A stretch of DNA of 7,684 bases, taken from assembly GCA_042092935.1 (NCBI GenBank), contig JBELFK010000136.1:1-7684 (forward strand), given 5' to 3'. Of this stretch, positions 1 through 5,910 are shown piece by piece; the stretch's first letter is position 1, and each line of letters opens with the position of its first letter. Source of the DNA: JASMHC01 sp042092935. GTDB taxonomy: Bacteria > Pseudomonadota > Alphaproteobacteria > Rhodobacterales > Rhodobacteraceae. The position numbers and the translations under genes were made by a program. The notes under the pieces were generated by a model. That model worked only from the letters and a program-made list of their open reading frames with translations, was not told where the DNA came from and made no database searches.

Positions 1-383
1 CCGATGGTAGTATAAATTGGACAGATAATGATTTAAAAACAATAGATAAAGATACTTTCTTAAAGTTAATCGGAGACGTCGTTCTCTCGAGAAAAAATAT
101 GGGAACCAGCTACCATCTATCGGTCGTCGTAGACGATGCCGCGCAAGGTATTACAGACGTTACCCGAGGTGAGGATCTCGCTGATGCCACTGCAATCCAC
201 GTTCTTTTGCAACGCGTTCTGGGTCTTCCAACGCCCCGCTATCACCACCACAAACTGATCCGGGACGACAACGGAAAGCGTCTTGCCAAAAGGAACGACG
301 CCAAGTCAATCGCAACCTATCGCGAAAATGGCGCGACGCCCAGCGACATCAGGCGGATGGTAGGTCTTCCTGAGGGGCCATAA
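1..383 (+). CDS. gluQ: Glutamyl-Q tRNA(Asp) synthetase, 3' part
   Basis: This is the C-terminal part of a GluQ-type enzyme, a truncated glutamyl-tRNA synthetase paralogue. It activates glutamate and attaches it to the queuosine base at the wobble position of tRNA(Asp) in the cytoplasm. The frame is open from base 3 and ends in TAA at 381-383; the N-terminal half lies outside the window. Family hallmarks are GDVVLSRK, GTSYHLSVVVDD, the VTRGEDL segment, the YHHHKLIRDDNGKRLAKR region (equivalent to the KMSKS loop) and a short end soon after that loop. A true GltX would continue with a long anticodon-binding domain, so GluQ is preferred. The last 35 bases overlap the 3' end of convergent hisI. 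The first ~70 bases are very AT-rich (TTA, ATA, AGA and AAA codons), unlike the rest of the gene, although the frame stays intact. Confidence 0.88.
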   Translation, partial: DGSINWTDNDLKTIDKDTFLKLIGDVVLSRKNMGTSYHLSVVVDDAAQGITDVTRGEDLADATAIHVLLQRVLGLPTPRYHHHKLIRDDNGKRLAKRNDAKSIATYRENGATPSDIRRMVGLPEGP

Positions 384-723
384 GTTCAACAACTTTGCCG
401 TCACGGACCGCACGATAGAAACAGCTTGTTCGACTGGTGTGGCAGGCCGGTCCGGTTTGATCGACCGTCACCAGGATACAATCTGCGTCGCAATCATAGC
501 GAAAGTCCACAAGGTTCTGCGTATGACCTGACGACTCACCCTTGACCCAAAACGCCCGCCGCGAGCGCGACCAATAGGTCACTTTTCCGGTTTCCAGAGT
601 GCGTGCGACCGCTTCTGCATTCATCCAGGCCATCATGAGAACCGCCCCATCCGCTGCATCTTGCGCGATTGCCGGAATTAGACCCTTTTCGTCGTAACGA
701 AGGGTTGAAGGATCGAATGTCAT
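349..723 (-). CDS. hisI: Phosphoribosyl-AMP cyclohydrolase
   Basis: HisI opens the adenine ring of phosphoribosyl-AMP, an early step of histidine biosynthesis, in the cytoplasm. The 124-residue product has the length of a stand-alone HisI and no fused HisE domain. Visible motifs are GESSGHTQNLVDF (residues ~62-74), the metal motif DCDADC (77-82) and GPACHTSRTSCF (91-102). In the family the three Asp residues of the first metal motif bind Mg, while Cys78, Cys94 and Cys101 correspond to the Zn ligands; all are present. The ATG at 721-723 is preceded by a purine-rich GGAAAGG (ribosome site) about 8 bases upstream. The gene diverges from the Fe-S scaffold gene across 65 bases, and its last 35 bases overlap convergent gluQ. 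No other his gene is in view, so it looks like a solitary his locus here. Confidence 0.96.
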   Translation of the reverse strand: MTFDPSTLRYDEKGLIPAIAQDAADGAVLMMAWMNAEAVARTLETGKVTYWSRSRRAFWVKGESSGHTQNLVDFRYDCDADCILVTVDQTGPACHTSRTSCFYRAVRDGKVVELMAPQEDLPSA

Positions 724-788
724 GGTACAAACCTTTCCTCAAATTGGGCGTCTCCTATCTATGTCGTTGCCCGTGCAAAGGAAAGACA

Positions 789-1232
789 ATGTCGGACAGC
801 GAGCTTCTAAAACTGTATTCCAGCAGAATATTGGCCTTGGCGGCGGATATGCCGAGAACGCAACGTCTCGACGCCCCGATGGCGATGGTGAAACGACGCG
901 CGCCGCTTTGTGGCTCGACCGTGACTGTGGATTTGAATGTCGAGAACGGGATCGTGACGGCTTATGGACAGGATGTGAAAGCCTGCGCACTTGGACAAGC
1001 GGCGGCATCGGTTGTCGGAGCGGCAATCGTAGGCAGCGAGATTAGTCAAGTTGTTGCGGCCCGCGATGAGCTTAAGGCGATGTTGAAGGCCTCTGGGCCT
1101 GTTCCCAATCCACCTTTTGAAGGTTTAGAGGTTCTGATTCCGGCACGTGATTACAAGAACCGCCATGATTCGATCCTGCTTGCACTAAATGCGAGCGTTG
1201 AGGCAATTGAAGAAATTCAGGCGCGCTCATAA
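789..1232 (+). CDS. NifU/IscU-like Fe-S cluster assembly scaffold
   Basis: The 147-residue product resembles the NifU N-terminal/IscU fold, on which Fe-S clusters are built before transfer to client proteins. Cys41 (in APLCGSTV) and Cys66 (in VKACALGQAAAS) match two of the three cluster-binding cysteines of IscU. At the place where IscU usually reads HCS, this protein reads RHDS (Asp127), so the third cysteine is absent. I recall this as common in alphaproteobacterial members annotated simply as scaffold proteins, but I could not check it. The start at 789 is chosen because AAGGA at 778-782 sits 6 bases upstream and the product then begins MSDSELLK; an upstream in-frame extension would run through hisI. 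No cysteine desulfurase or suf genes are adjacent. Function as a real scaffold is inferred from homology. Confidence 0.8.
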   Translation: MSDSELLKLYSSRILALAADMPRTQRLDAPMAMVKRRAPLCGSTVTVDLNVENGIVTAYGQDVKACALGQAAASVVGAAIVGSEISQVVAARDELKAMLKASGPVPNPPFEGLEVLIPARDYKNRHDSILLALNASVEAIEEIQARS

Positions 1233-1266
1233 AAAAACGCCGCTAGCTTCCAGTGAAGCAGCGGCG
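1231..1266 (-). terminator. Rho-independent terminator for leftward transcripts
   Basis: CGCCGCT (1238-1244) pairs perfectly with AGCGGCG (1260-1266). After one bulged A, GCTTC (1246-1250) pairs with GAAGC (1255-1259) around a 4-base loop. On the minus strand this stem is followed directly by seven T (the A-run 1231-1237), the classic intrinsic terminator layout. There is no T-run on the plus-strand side, so it suits the leftward ligA-recG-peptide unit much better than the scaffold gene, although the hairpin may also protect the scaffold mRNA 3' end. It overlaps the scaffold gene's TAA stop. Confidence 0.85.
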
Positions 1267-1299
1267 CTAAAGTATGCAATCCCGTCGAGGTGGACGATT

Positions 1300-1330
1300 A
1301 GATGTCAGGTTGTGAGGCATCCTGACATCT
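1300..1330. repeat. 10-bp perfect inverted repeat (stem-loop)
   Basis: AGATGTCAGG at 1300-1309 is exactly inverted as CCTGACATCT at 1321-1330, with an 11-base loop. No T-run follows on either strand, so it is not a standard intrinsic terminator. It lies in the 177-base stretch 1233-1409 between the scaffold gene and the small membrane-peptide gene. It would therefore form a second hairpin in the 3' untranslated region of the leftward transcript, upstream of the terminator at 1231-1266. Apart from these two hairpins I see no supported gene in this stretch. Confidence 0.6.
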
Positions 1331-1409
1331 GGGGACTTGTGGCTCATAGAAACTAGGGGACAGGCGTTCAACAGAGCATCGTCAAAGGGGATCGCAGGCA
1401 GTGAAACCT

Positions 1410-1529
1410 TTAGAATGCGCCGGGAAGCGTCAAGCCAACAAACAGCATGGCGATCAACGCAGCGACACCAAGCATATCTTCGATCAGCGTCATGGACGAG
1501 CGACGGAGAGCGGATTTGAATTGTGTCAT
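1410..1529 (-). CDS. Small single-pass membrane peptide, putative SOS-regulated
   Basis: This is a 39-residue protein. The start ATG (1527-1529) is preceded by GAGGTG with good Shine-Dalgarno spacing; a longer open frame upstream has no better start. Residues 1-18 are polar and basic (MTQFKSALRRSS then MTLIED), and residues ~19-38 form one continuous hydrophobic helix ending LTLPGAF. The basic N-terminus suggests N-inside topology by the positive-inside rule. I do not recognise a named family; similar ~40-residue proteins seem to occur in Rhodobacteraceae from memory, unverified. The gene lies 92 bases downstream of recG on the same strand. Two GTTC-N7-GTTC sites, the LexA-box pattern of alphaproteobacteria, lie in that gap. 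By analogy with the small SOS membrane division inhibitor SidA of Caulobacter, a damage-induced role at the inner membrane is plausible; that role is inference only. Confidence 0.72.
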   Translation of the reverse strand: MTQFKSALRRSSMTLIEDMLGVAALIAMLFVGLTLPGAF

Positions 1530-1532
1530 TTT

Positions 1533-1547
1533 GTTCACCTCATGTTC
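1533..1547. promoter_or_regulatory. LexA-type SOS box overlapping the ribosome site
   Basis: The plus strand reads GTTCACCTCATGTTC, an exact match to GTTC-N7-GTTC, the LexA operator pattern described for Rhodobacter, Caulobacter and rhizobia. It sits 4-18 bases upstream of the small peptide's ATG. On the coding strand the spacer contains the GAGGTG ribosome-binding sequence, so operator and Shine-Dalgarno share bases. Binding of LexA is inferred from the pattern. Confidence 0.55.
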
Positions 1548-1562
1548 TCTTGTTGCTAATTT

Positions 1563-1580
1563 GTTCTCATAATTGAGAAC
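1563..1580. repeat. Palindrome between the two LexA-type boxes
   Basis: GTTCTCA (1563-1569) and TGAGAAC (1574-1580) form a perfect 7-bp inverted repeat with a 4-base spacer (TAAT). It contains one GTTC and one GAAC half-site, and lies between the two direct-repeat LexA-type boxes. A further GAGAAC occurs at 1609-1614 and a further GTTCTC at 1544-1549. It could be a dimer-binding site for LexA or another regulator; no binding factor can be named from sequence. Confidence 0.55.
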
Positions 1581-1589
1581 GAGTATCAA

Positions 1590-1604
1590 GAACTTTATGC
1601 GAAC
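1590..1604. promoter_or_regulatory. LexA-type SOS box, upstream copy
   Basis: The plus strand reads GAACTTTATGCGAAC; on the minus strand this is GTTC-N7-GTTC, again all eight fixed bases of the alphaproteobacterial LexA box. It lies 61-75 bases upstream of the small peptide's ATG, where an operator is expected. A TTGATA hexamer (minus strand, 1584-1589) abuts it and could be a -35 element, but I see no convincing -10 at the usual spacing, so the exact promoter is not resolved. Confidence 0.6.
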
Positions 1605-1621
1605 ATTTGAGAACAAAATTG

Positions 1622-3712
1622 CTAACCTACTGAAATTAAACGAATTGCGCGATCCTGTTCCATCAGCCAAAGTAGGGTTTTTGCGGCTTGACCCCTGGCA
1701 GTTTTCAAATCTGGATCGCGTTCCAACAGATTGCGCGCATCTTTCTGGGCCGTTTGCATCAAACCAGATTGGCTTTCCATATCGGCAATCCGAAATCTCG
1801 GAAGACCAGACTGGGCCGTCCCAATCAAATCGCCAGCGCCGCGCATTTGCATATCGACTTCGGATATTTTGAACCCGTCGTCGGTTTCCCGCAAAGTCGT
1901 AAGCCTTTTTTCACCACTTTGGGTCAAAGGTGGATTGTAAACCAGTAAACAGGTCGAATCTTGGGTGCCTCGGCCAACCCTACCGCGCAATTGATGCAGT
2001 TGCGCCAATCCAAAACTTTCGGCGCGTTCGATCACCATGATCGTGGCATTGGGCACGTCAACGCCGACTTCAATCACGGTGGTTGCAACCAGAACTTTCG
2101 TTTGTCCGTTTTGGAAGCGGGCCATGGCCGCATCTTTTTCGCTTGGCGGCATTTGTCCGTGGACAAGGCCGACGTTCGCCTCGCCCAACGCCGCGCGGAG
2201 GTATTTGTAACGTTCTTCTGCGGCCGTCAGGTCAGAAAGCTCGCTTTCGTCGACAAGCGGACAGACCCAATAGGCCTGACGTCCCTCTGCAATGGCCGTC
2301 GACAGGTGTTGGACGACCTCGCCAAGCCTTTCGTCTGATAGAAGCGCCGTCTTGATCGGTTTTCTACCGGGTGGTTTTTCATCGAGAACGGAGACGTCCA
2401 TGTCGCCGTATTGCGCCAACGCCAGCGAGCGTGGGATCGGCGTCGCGGTCATGACAAGCACATCCACGGCCTTGCCCTTTGCGCCAAGCTCAAGCCGTTG
2501 GGCAACGCCAAAACGGTGTTGTTCGTCGATTATTGCCAAGCGGAGGTTAAGAAAATCGACACCTTTTTGAAATACTGCATGGGTGCCAACAAGAATGTGA
2601 ATGTCTCCACGCGCCAGGGCGGCAAGTTTTGATTGGCGCTCCGCGCCCTTGTCGCGGCCGGTCAGGATTTCAAGCACAACGCCCGCCTCTTCGGCCAGCG
2701 GGCGTAACCCTTCGAGGTGTTGTTGCGCCAAAATACCGGTTGGAGCCATCATGACGCCCTGCGCTCCGGCTTCAACGGCTGCGATCAGCGCCATGAAGGC
2801 CACCAAGGTTTTGCCCGCGCCGACGTCCCCTTGTAACAACCGGTTCATGCGGTGCCCTGAGGCCATGTCGCCTGTTATTTCCGTGATGGCGCGCGTTTGC
2901 GCCGTGGTGGGTTTATAGGGCAGATGCGACCACACTTTGTCGGCAAGCTGACCGGTTCCAATCGTGGCGATGCCCGGTTTGCGCAACGCGTTTTGGCGCG
3001 CAAGCGCAAGGGTCATTTGATGCGCAAACAGTTCGTCATAAGCCAGTCGTGTTCGCGCAAGAGTCGTTGGCGACAGATCGCGGATCGAAGTCGGATGATG
3101 GGCTTGCGCCAAAGCGTCATTCCACGTGGGCCAGGAATTCTGCCCAAGCAGCAAAGTATCGATCCATTCATCCAGATTGGGGGCCATGGCGCGTGCCGAG
3201 GTCGCGGCCTTTTGCATGGTTTTCTGCGTGACGCCCGATGTGAGCGGGTAAACTGCCTCAAACTCAGGGATGTCCGATGCGTTTTCAGCAGTAACGACGT
3301 GGTCAGGATGGGCAATTTGGGCGACGCCGTCAAAGTATTCGACCTTGCCTGACACGATGCGTTTTTGCCCAGTCGGCAGCAATTTTGTCAGGTAATCGCC
3401 GCGCGCATGAAAAAACACAAGCTGGAAACTCGTCTGCGAATCGCTGACCGTCACGCGATAGGGCCGCCCCTTTTGTCGCGCCGGATGGTGGGTTTCGACC
3501 GTTACTTCAACCGTGACGACCTCGCCCTGCGCTGCGCCTTGCAGCGTTTCTCGTGGGTGGCGATCGATGCCGTTTGCGGGCAAAGTCAGCAAAACGTCTT
3601 TCGGTTTTTCAATACCCAGGTTTGCAAGCGCCTGAGCCGTTTTCGGCCCAATTCCATCGAGCGTCGTCAAATTCGCGAAAAGCGGAAACAGAACTTCCGG
3701 GCGTCCACTCAT
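1622..3712 (-). CDS. recG: ATP-dependent DNA helicase RecG
   Basis: RecG is a superfamily 2 helicase that reverses stalled replication forks and migrates Holliday junctions, at the chromosome. The 696-residue product has the family's usual length. An N-terminal wedge/OB-type region begins with the HhH-like LDGIGPKTAQAL (residues ~18-29). The motor follows, with Walker A GDVGAGKT (295-302), APTGILAQQH (323-332), the DEQH box (396-399), TATPIPRS (422-429), VATTVIEVGVDVPNA (542-556) and QLRGRVGRG (574-582). All catalytic motifs look intact. The start at 3712 is preferred over the longer frame at 3736 because it gives MSGRPEVLFP, the N-terminus I expect for this group, and because its ATG overlaps the ligA TGA as ATGA, a sign of translational coupling. 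GGAAA lies just upstream inside ligA. Confidence 0.97.
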   Translation of the reverse strand: MSGRPEVLFPLFANLTTLDGIGPKTAQALANLGIEKPKDVLLTLPANGIDRHPRETLQGAAQGEVVTVEVTVETHHPARQKGRPYRVTVSDSQTSFQLVFFHARGDYLTKLLPTGQKRIVSGKVEYFDGVAQIAHPDHVVTAENASDIPEFEAVYPLTSGVTQKTMQKAATSARAMAPNLDEWIDTLLLGQNSWPTWNDALAQAHHPTSIRDLSPTTLARTRLAYDELFAHQMTLALARQNALRKPGIATIGTGQLADKVWSHLPYKPTTAQTRAITEITGDMASGHRMNRLLQGDVGAGKTLVAFMALIAAVEAGAQGVMMAPTGILAQQHLEGLRPLAEEAGVVLEILTGRDKGAERQSKLAALARGDIHILVGTHAVFQKGVDFLNLRLAIIDEQHRFGVAQRLELGAKGKAVDVLVMTATPIPRSLALAQYGDMDVSVLDEKPPGRKPIKTALLSDERLGEVVQHLSTAIAEGRQAYWVCPLVDESELSDLTAAEERYKYLRAALGEANVGLVHGQMPPSEKDAAMARFQNGQTKVLVATTVIEVGVDVPNATIMVIERAESFGLAQLHQLRGRVGRGTQDSTCLLVYNPPLTQSGEKRLTTLRETDDGFKISEVDMQMRGAGDLIGTAQSGLPRFRIADMESQSGLMQTAQKDARNLLERDPDLKTARGQAAKTLLWLMEQDRAIRLISVG

Positions 3713-5826
3713 GATTTTCCGATCAGCGATAGCCAACTGTCCTCATCAATTGTTTCGACGCCAAGCTCAGCGGCTTTTTTCGCCTTGCTGCCGGCGCCGG
3801 GTCCGGCGACCAACAAATCGGTCTTTTTGCTGACCGAGCCCGAGACCTTGGCCCCCAGCGTTTCCGCCGTGGCCTTTGCCTCGGCACGGGTCATTTTTTC
3901 GAGCGTTCCGCTGAAGACGACAATTTTTCCGGCGACGGGGCTATCCGAGGTGGTGACTTCGGCGTCTTCTATGTTCAATTGCGCGGCCAATCGATCAATT
4001 GAGGCGCGTTCGACAGGGTTTTTAAACGCTGCAACCAGCGCGCGGGCCATAACCTCACCAACACCATCGACGCCAAGCAATTCGTCCCACTCAGATGAAT
4101 CGTCCGGCACGATATGGTCCATCGTGTTGCGCAAATTCGACCAAGACCCAAAGTGATTGGCTAGCAATTTGCCCGAGTTTTCGCCGACATGACGAATGCC
4201 GAGTCCAAACAACAGGCGACCAAAGGCGATTGTTCGTTTCTCGTCGATCGCTTGAAACAAATTGTCGGCGGATTTTTCGCCCCACCCTTCACGGTTCTTT
4301 AACTGTTGAAGTCCGCTTCCAAATTGTTCACGCAACAGAAAAATGTCGGCCGGTTCGGTGATCCACCCGTCGGTGTAGAATTGCTCGACTTGCTTGGCGC
4401 CGAGGCCTTCGATATCAAACGCGCCTCGACTAACGAAATGTTTCAGTTTTTCGACCGCCTGAGCCGGGCAAATCATGCCCCCGGTGCAGCGGCGTACCGA
4501 GTCTTGGGCCTCGCGAATTGCGTCTGATCCGCATTCGGGGCACATGGTTGGGAAATCAAACGGCACCGAATTTTCGGGCCGTTTGTCAGGATCAACATCG
4601 GCAATTTTCGGAATGACGTCGCCCGCGCGATACACTTGTACCCAATCGCCTTCGCGCAGATCACGGCCTTCGCGAATTGGCGCGCCTTTGCTGTCGCGGC
4701 CTTGGATGTAGTCTTCGTTGTGGAGTGTCACATTTGAAACCACGACGCCGCCAACCGTCACGGGTTTCAACCGCGCAACCGGGGACAACGCACCTGTTCG
4801 ACCGACTTGAATTTCGATCGCCTCCAAGGTTGTCCATGCGGTTTCCGCGGGATATTTATGCGCGATGGCCCAGCGAGGGGTCGTGGATCGATACCCAAGA
4901 CGATCTTGCAGGGCCAGATCGTTTGCCTTGTAAACCACCCCATCAATGTCATAGCCGAGCGACGCGCGCTGGGCCTCAATCCGCCTGTAATGGTCCAGCA
5001 TTCGGTCAACATCGGTAAATTGTTGGGTGAGTGGGTTTGTCGAAAACCCCAAGTCTGCAAGGGCTTTGATGCCTCCAATTTGCGTATCTGACAGCGCCTC
5101 GCTGACTTCGCCCCAAGCATAGGCAAAAAAGCGCAAAGGGCGCGCGCGAGTGATCTGGGAGTCCAATTGGCGCAGCGAACCGGCTGCGGCATTTCGGGGG
5201 TTCGAGAATGTTTTGTCATTCTTCAACGTTTGTGCGGCGTTCAATTTCGCAAAATCTTCATGGCTCATGTAGACTTCGCCACGCACTTCGAGGACAGAAA
5301 TCCCCGTTTTCAAGTGCTTCGGCACATCGGTAATCGTCAAGGCATTGGCGGTGACGTTTTCGCCGGTTTCACCGTCTCCGCGCGTCGCGGCGTAGACCAG
5401 ATTTCCGCCTTCGTATCGCAGCGACAAAGAAAGACCGTCGATTTTGGGCTCAGCCGTGTACGACAGCGGCGCATCGACAGACAGCCCCAAAAAGCTGCGG
5501 ATTTGCTTGTCAAAATCACGAACGTCATCGTCGTCAAAAGCATTGGACAGCGACAACATGCGTTGGGCGTGTTTGATTTTGGTAAACTTTTCAGAAGGCG
5601 CAGATCCAACTTGATCGGTCGGCGATTCAGCGTGTTTTAAATGAGGGAATGCCGCCTCAATCGCGGCGTTGCGTCGTTTGAGCGTATCATAGCGCGCGTC
5701 GTCCATGATCGGCGCGTCATCGGTGTGATAGGCCACATTGGCCGAGGAAAGCTGGCGCGCCAAATCTGCAAGCTCGGCAATCGCTTGCGCTTCGGTCAGC
5801 TCAGATACGGGTTTGGCGAAATCCAT
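3709..5826 (-). CDS. ligA: NAD-dependent DNA ligase LigA
   Basis: LigA seals nicks between Okazaki fragments and after repair, using NAD+ as AMP donor. From this start the product is 705 residues, a typical length. Domains in order are: Ia NAD-binding region (YHTDDAPIMDDARYD, ~33-47); nucleotidyltransferase with KIDG, in which Lys128 is the adenylation lysine; OB fold; a Cys4 zinc finger (CPEC at ~429-432, then Cys447 and Cys453); helix-hairpin-helix repeats (for example GLGIRHVGENSGKLL, LLGVDGVGEVMA); and a C-terminal BRCT domain (~629-705). An ATG at 5832 is also in frame, but GAGAA (5833-5837) touches it, whereas the same GAGAA is 6 bases from the ATG at 5826, so 5826 is preferred. The stop overlaps the recG start by 4 bases. 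ligA is probably first in the leftward repair unit. Confidence 0.97.
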   Translation of the reverse strand: MDFAKPVSELTEAQAIAELADLARQLSSANVAYHTDDAPIMDDARYDTLKRRNAAIEAAFPHLKHAESPTDQVGSAPSEKFTKIKHAQRMLSLSNAFDDDDVRDFDKQIRSFLGLSVDAPLSYTAEPKIDGLSLSLRYEGGNLVYAATRGDGETGENVTANALTITDVPKHLKTGISVLEVRGEVYMSHEDFAKLNAAQTLKNDKTFSNPRNAAAGSLRQLDSQITRARPLRFFAYAWGEVSEALSDTQIGGIKALADLGFSTNPLTQQFTDVDRMLDHYRRIEAQRASLGYDIDGVVYKANDLALQDRLGYRSTTPRWAIAHKYPAETAWTTLEAIEIQVGRTGALSPVARLKPVTVGGVVVSNVTLHNEDYIQGRDSKGAPIREGRDLREGDWVQVYRAGDVIPKIADVDPDKRPENSVPFDFPTMCPECGSDAIREAQDSVRRCTGGMICPAQAVEKLKHFVSRGAFDIEGLGAKQVEQFYTDGWITEPADIFLLREQFGSGLQQLKNREGWGEKSADNLFQAIDEKRTIAFGRLLFGLGIRHVGENSGKLLANHFGSWSNLRNTMDHIVPDDSSEWDELLGVDGVGEVMARALVAAFKNPVERASIDRLAAQLNIEDAEVTTSDSPVAGKIVVFSGTLEKMTRAEAKATAETLGAKVSGSVSKKTDLLVAGPGAGSKAKKAAELGVETIDEDSWLSLIGKS

Positions 5827-5843
5827 CGGCATTTCTCACGCTG

Positions 5844-5849
5844 TTTATA
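5844..5849 (-). promoter_or_regulatory. Candidate -10 element for ligA
   Basis: The 84 bases between the ctrA stop and the ligA start contain TATAAA on the minus strand at 5844-5849, suitably placed for a short leader to the ligA start. No good TTGACA-like -35 is present 16-18 bases upstream (sequences such as CTGTCG are poor), so the call is weak. There is no obvious intrinsic terminator between ctrA and ligA, so read-through from ctrA is also possible. Confidence 0.3.
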
Positions 5850-5910
5850 CGTACGTGATAAAAGCCGACAGAGTTTTGGTCCAGCGAGGAGTTCTCGGAA
5901 CCGACGAATT

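Noticed and set aside
669..788. N-terminal extension of the Fe-S scaffold (start at 669)
   Set aside because: It would run antisense through the start of hisI, while the ATG at 789 has its own well-spaced AAGGA.
1300..1330. Second intrinsic terminator
   Set aside because: The stem is perfect but neither strand has a following T-run.
1267..1347. 26-codon minus-strand frame ending just before the terminator
   Set aside because: It is open and ends at TAG beside the hairpin, but no ribosome site precedes the ATG at 1345-1347, and the 10-bp inverted repeat accounts for part of its sequence. Kept only as part of the 3' UTR observation.
1233..1409. tmRNA or tRNA gene
   Set aside because: No CCA end with acceptor pairing, no T-loop sequence and no recognisable tag frame.
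1530..1670. Longer version of the small membrane peptide (start at 1670, overlapping recG)
   Set aside because: The extra 47 residues are encoded by the operator-rich gap and the recG end. The GAGGTG-preceded ATG at 1529 is clearly better.
3365..4156. 263-codon plus-strand open frame
   Set aside because: It is antisense to the recG start and ligA end, which are unmistakable on the minus strand. The product is Ser/Arg-rich with no family resemblance.
5883..5910. LexA box between ctrA and ligA
   Set aside because: GTTC at 5891 and a nearby GAAC form a short inverted pair with 3 bases between, not the GTTC-N7-GTTC direct repeat.
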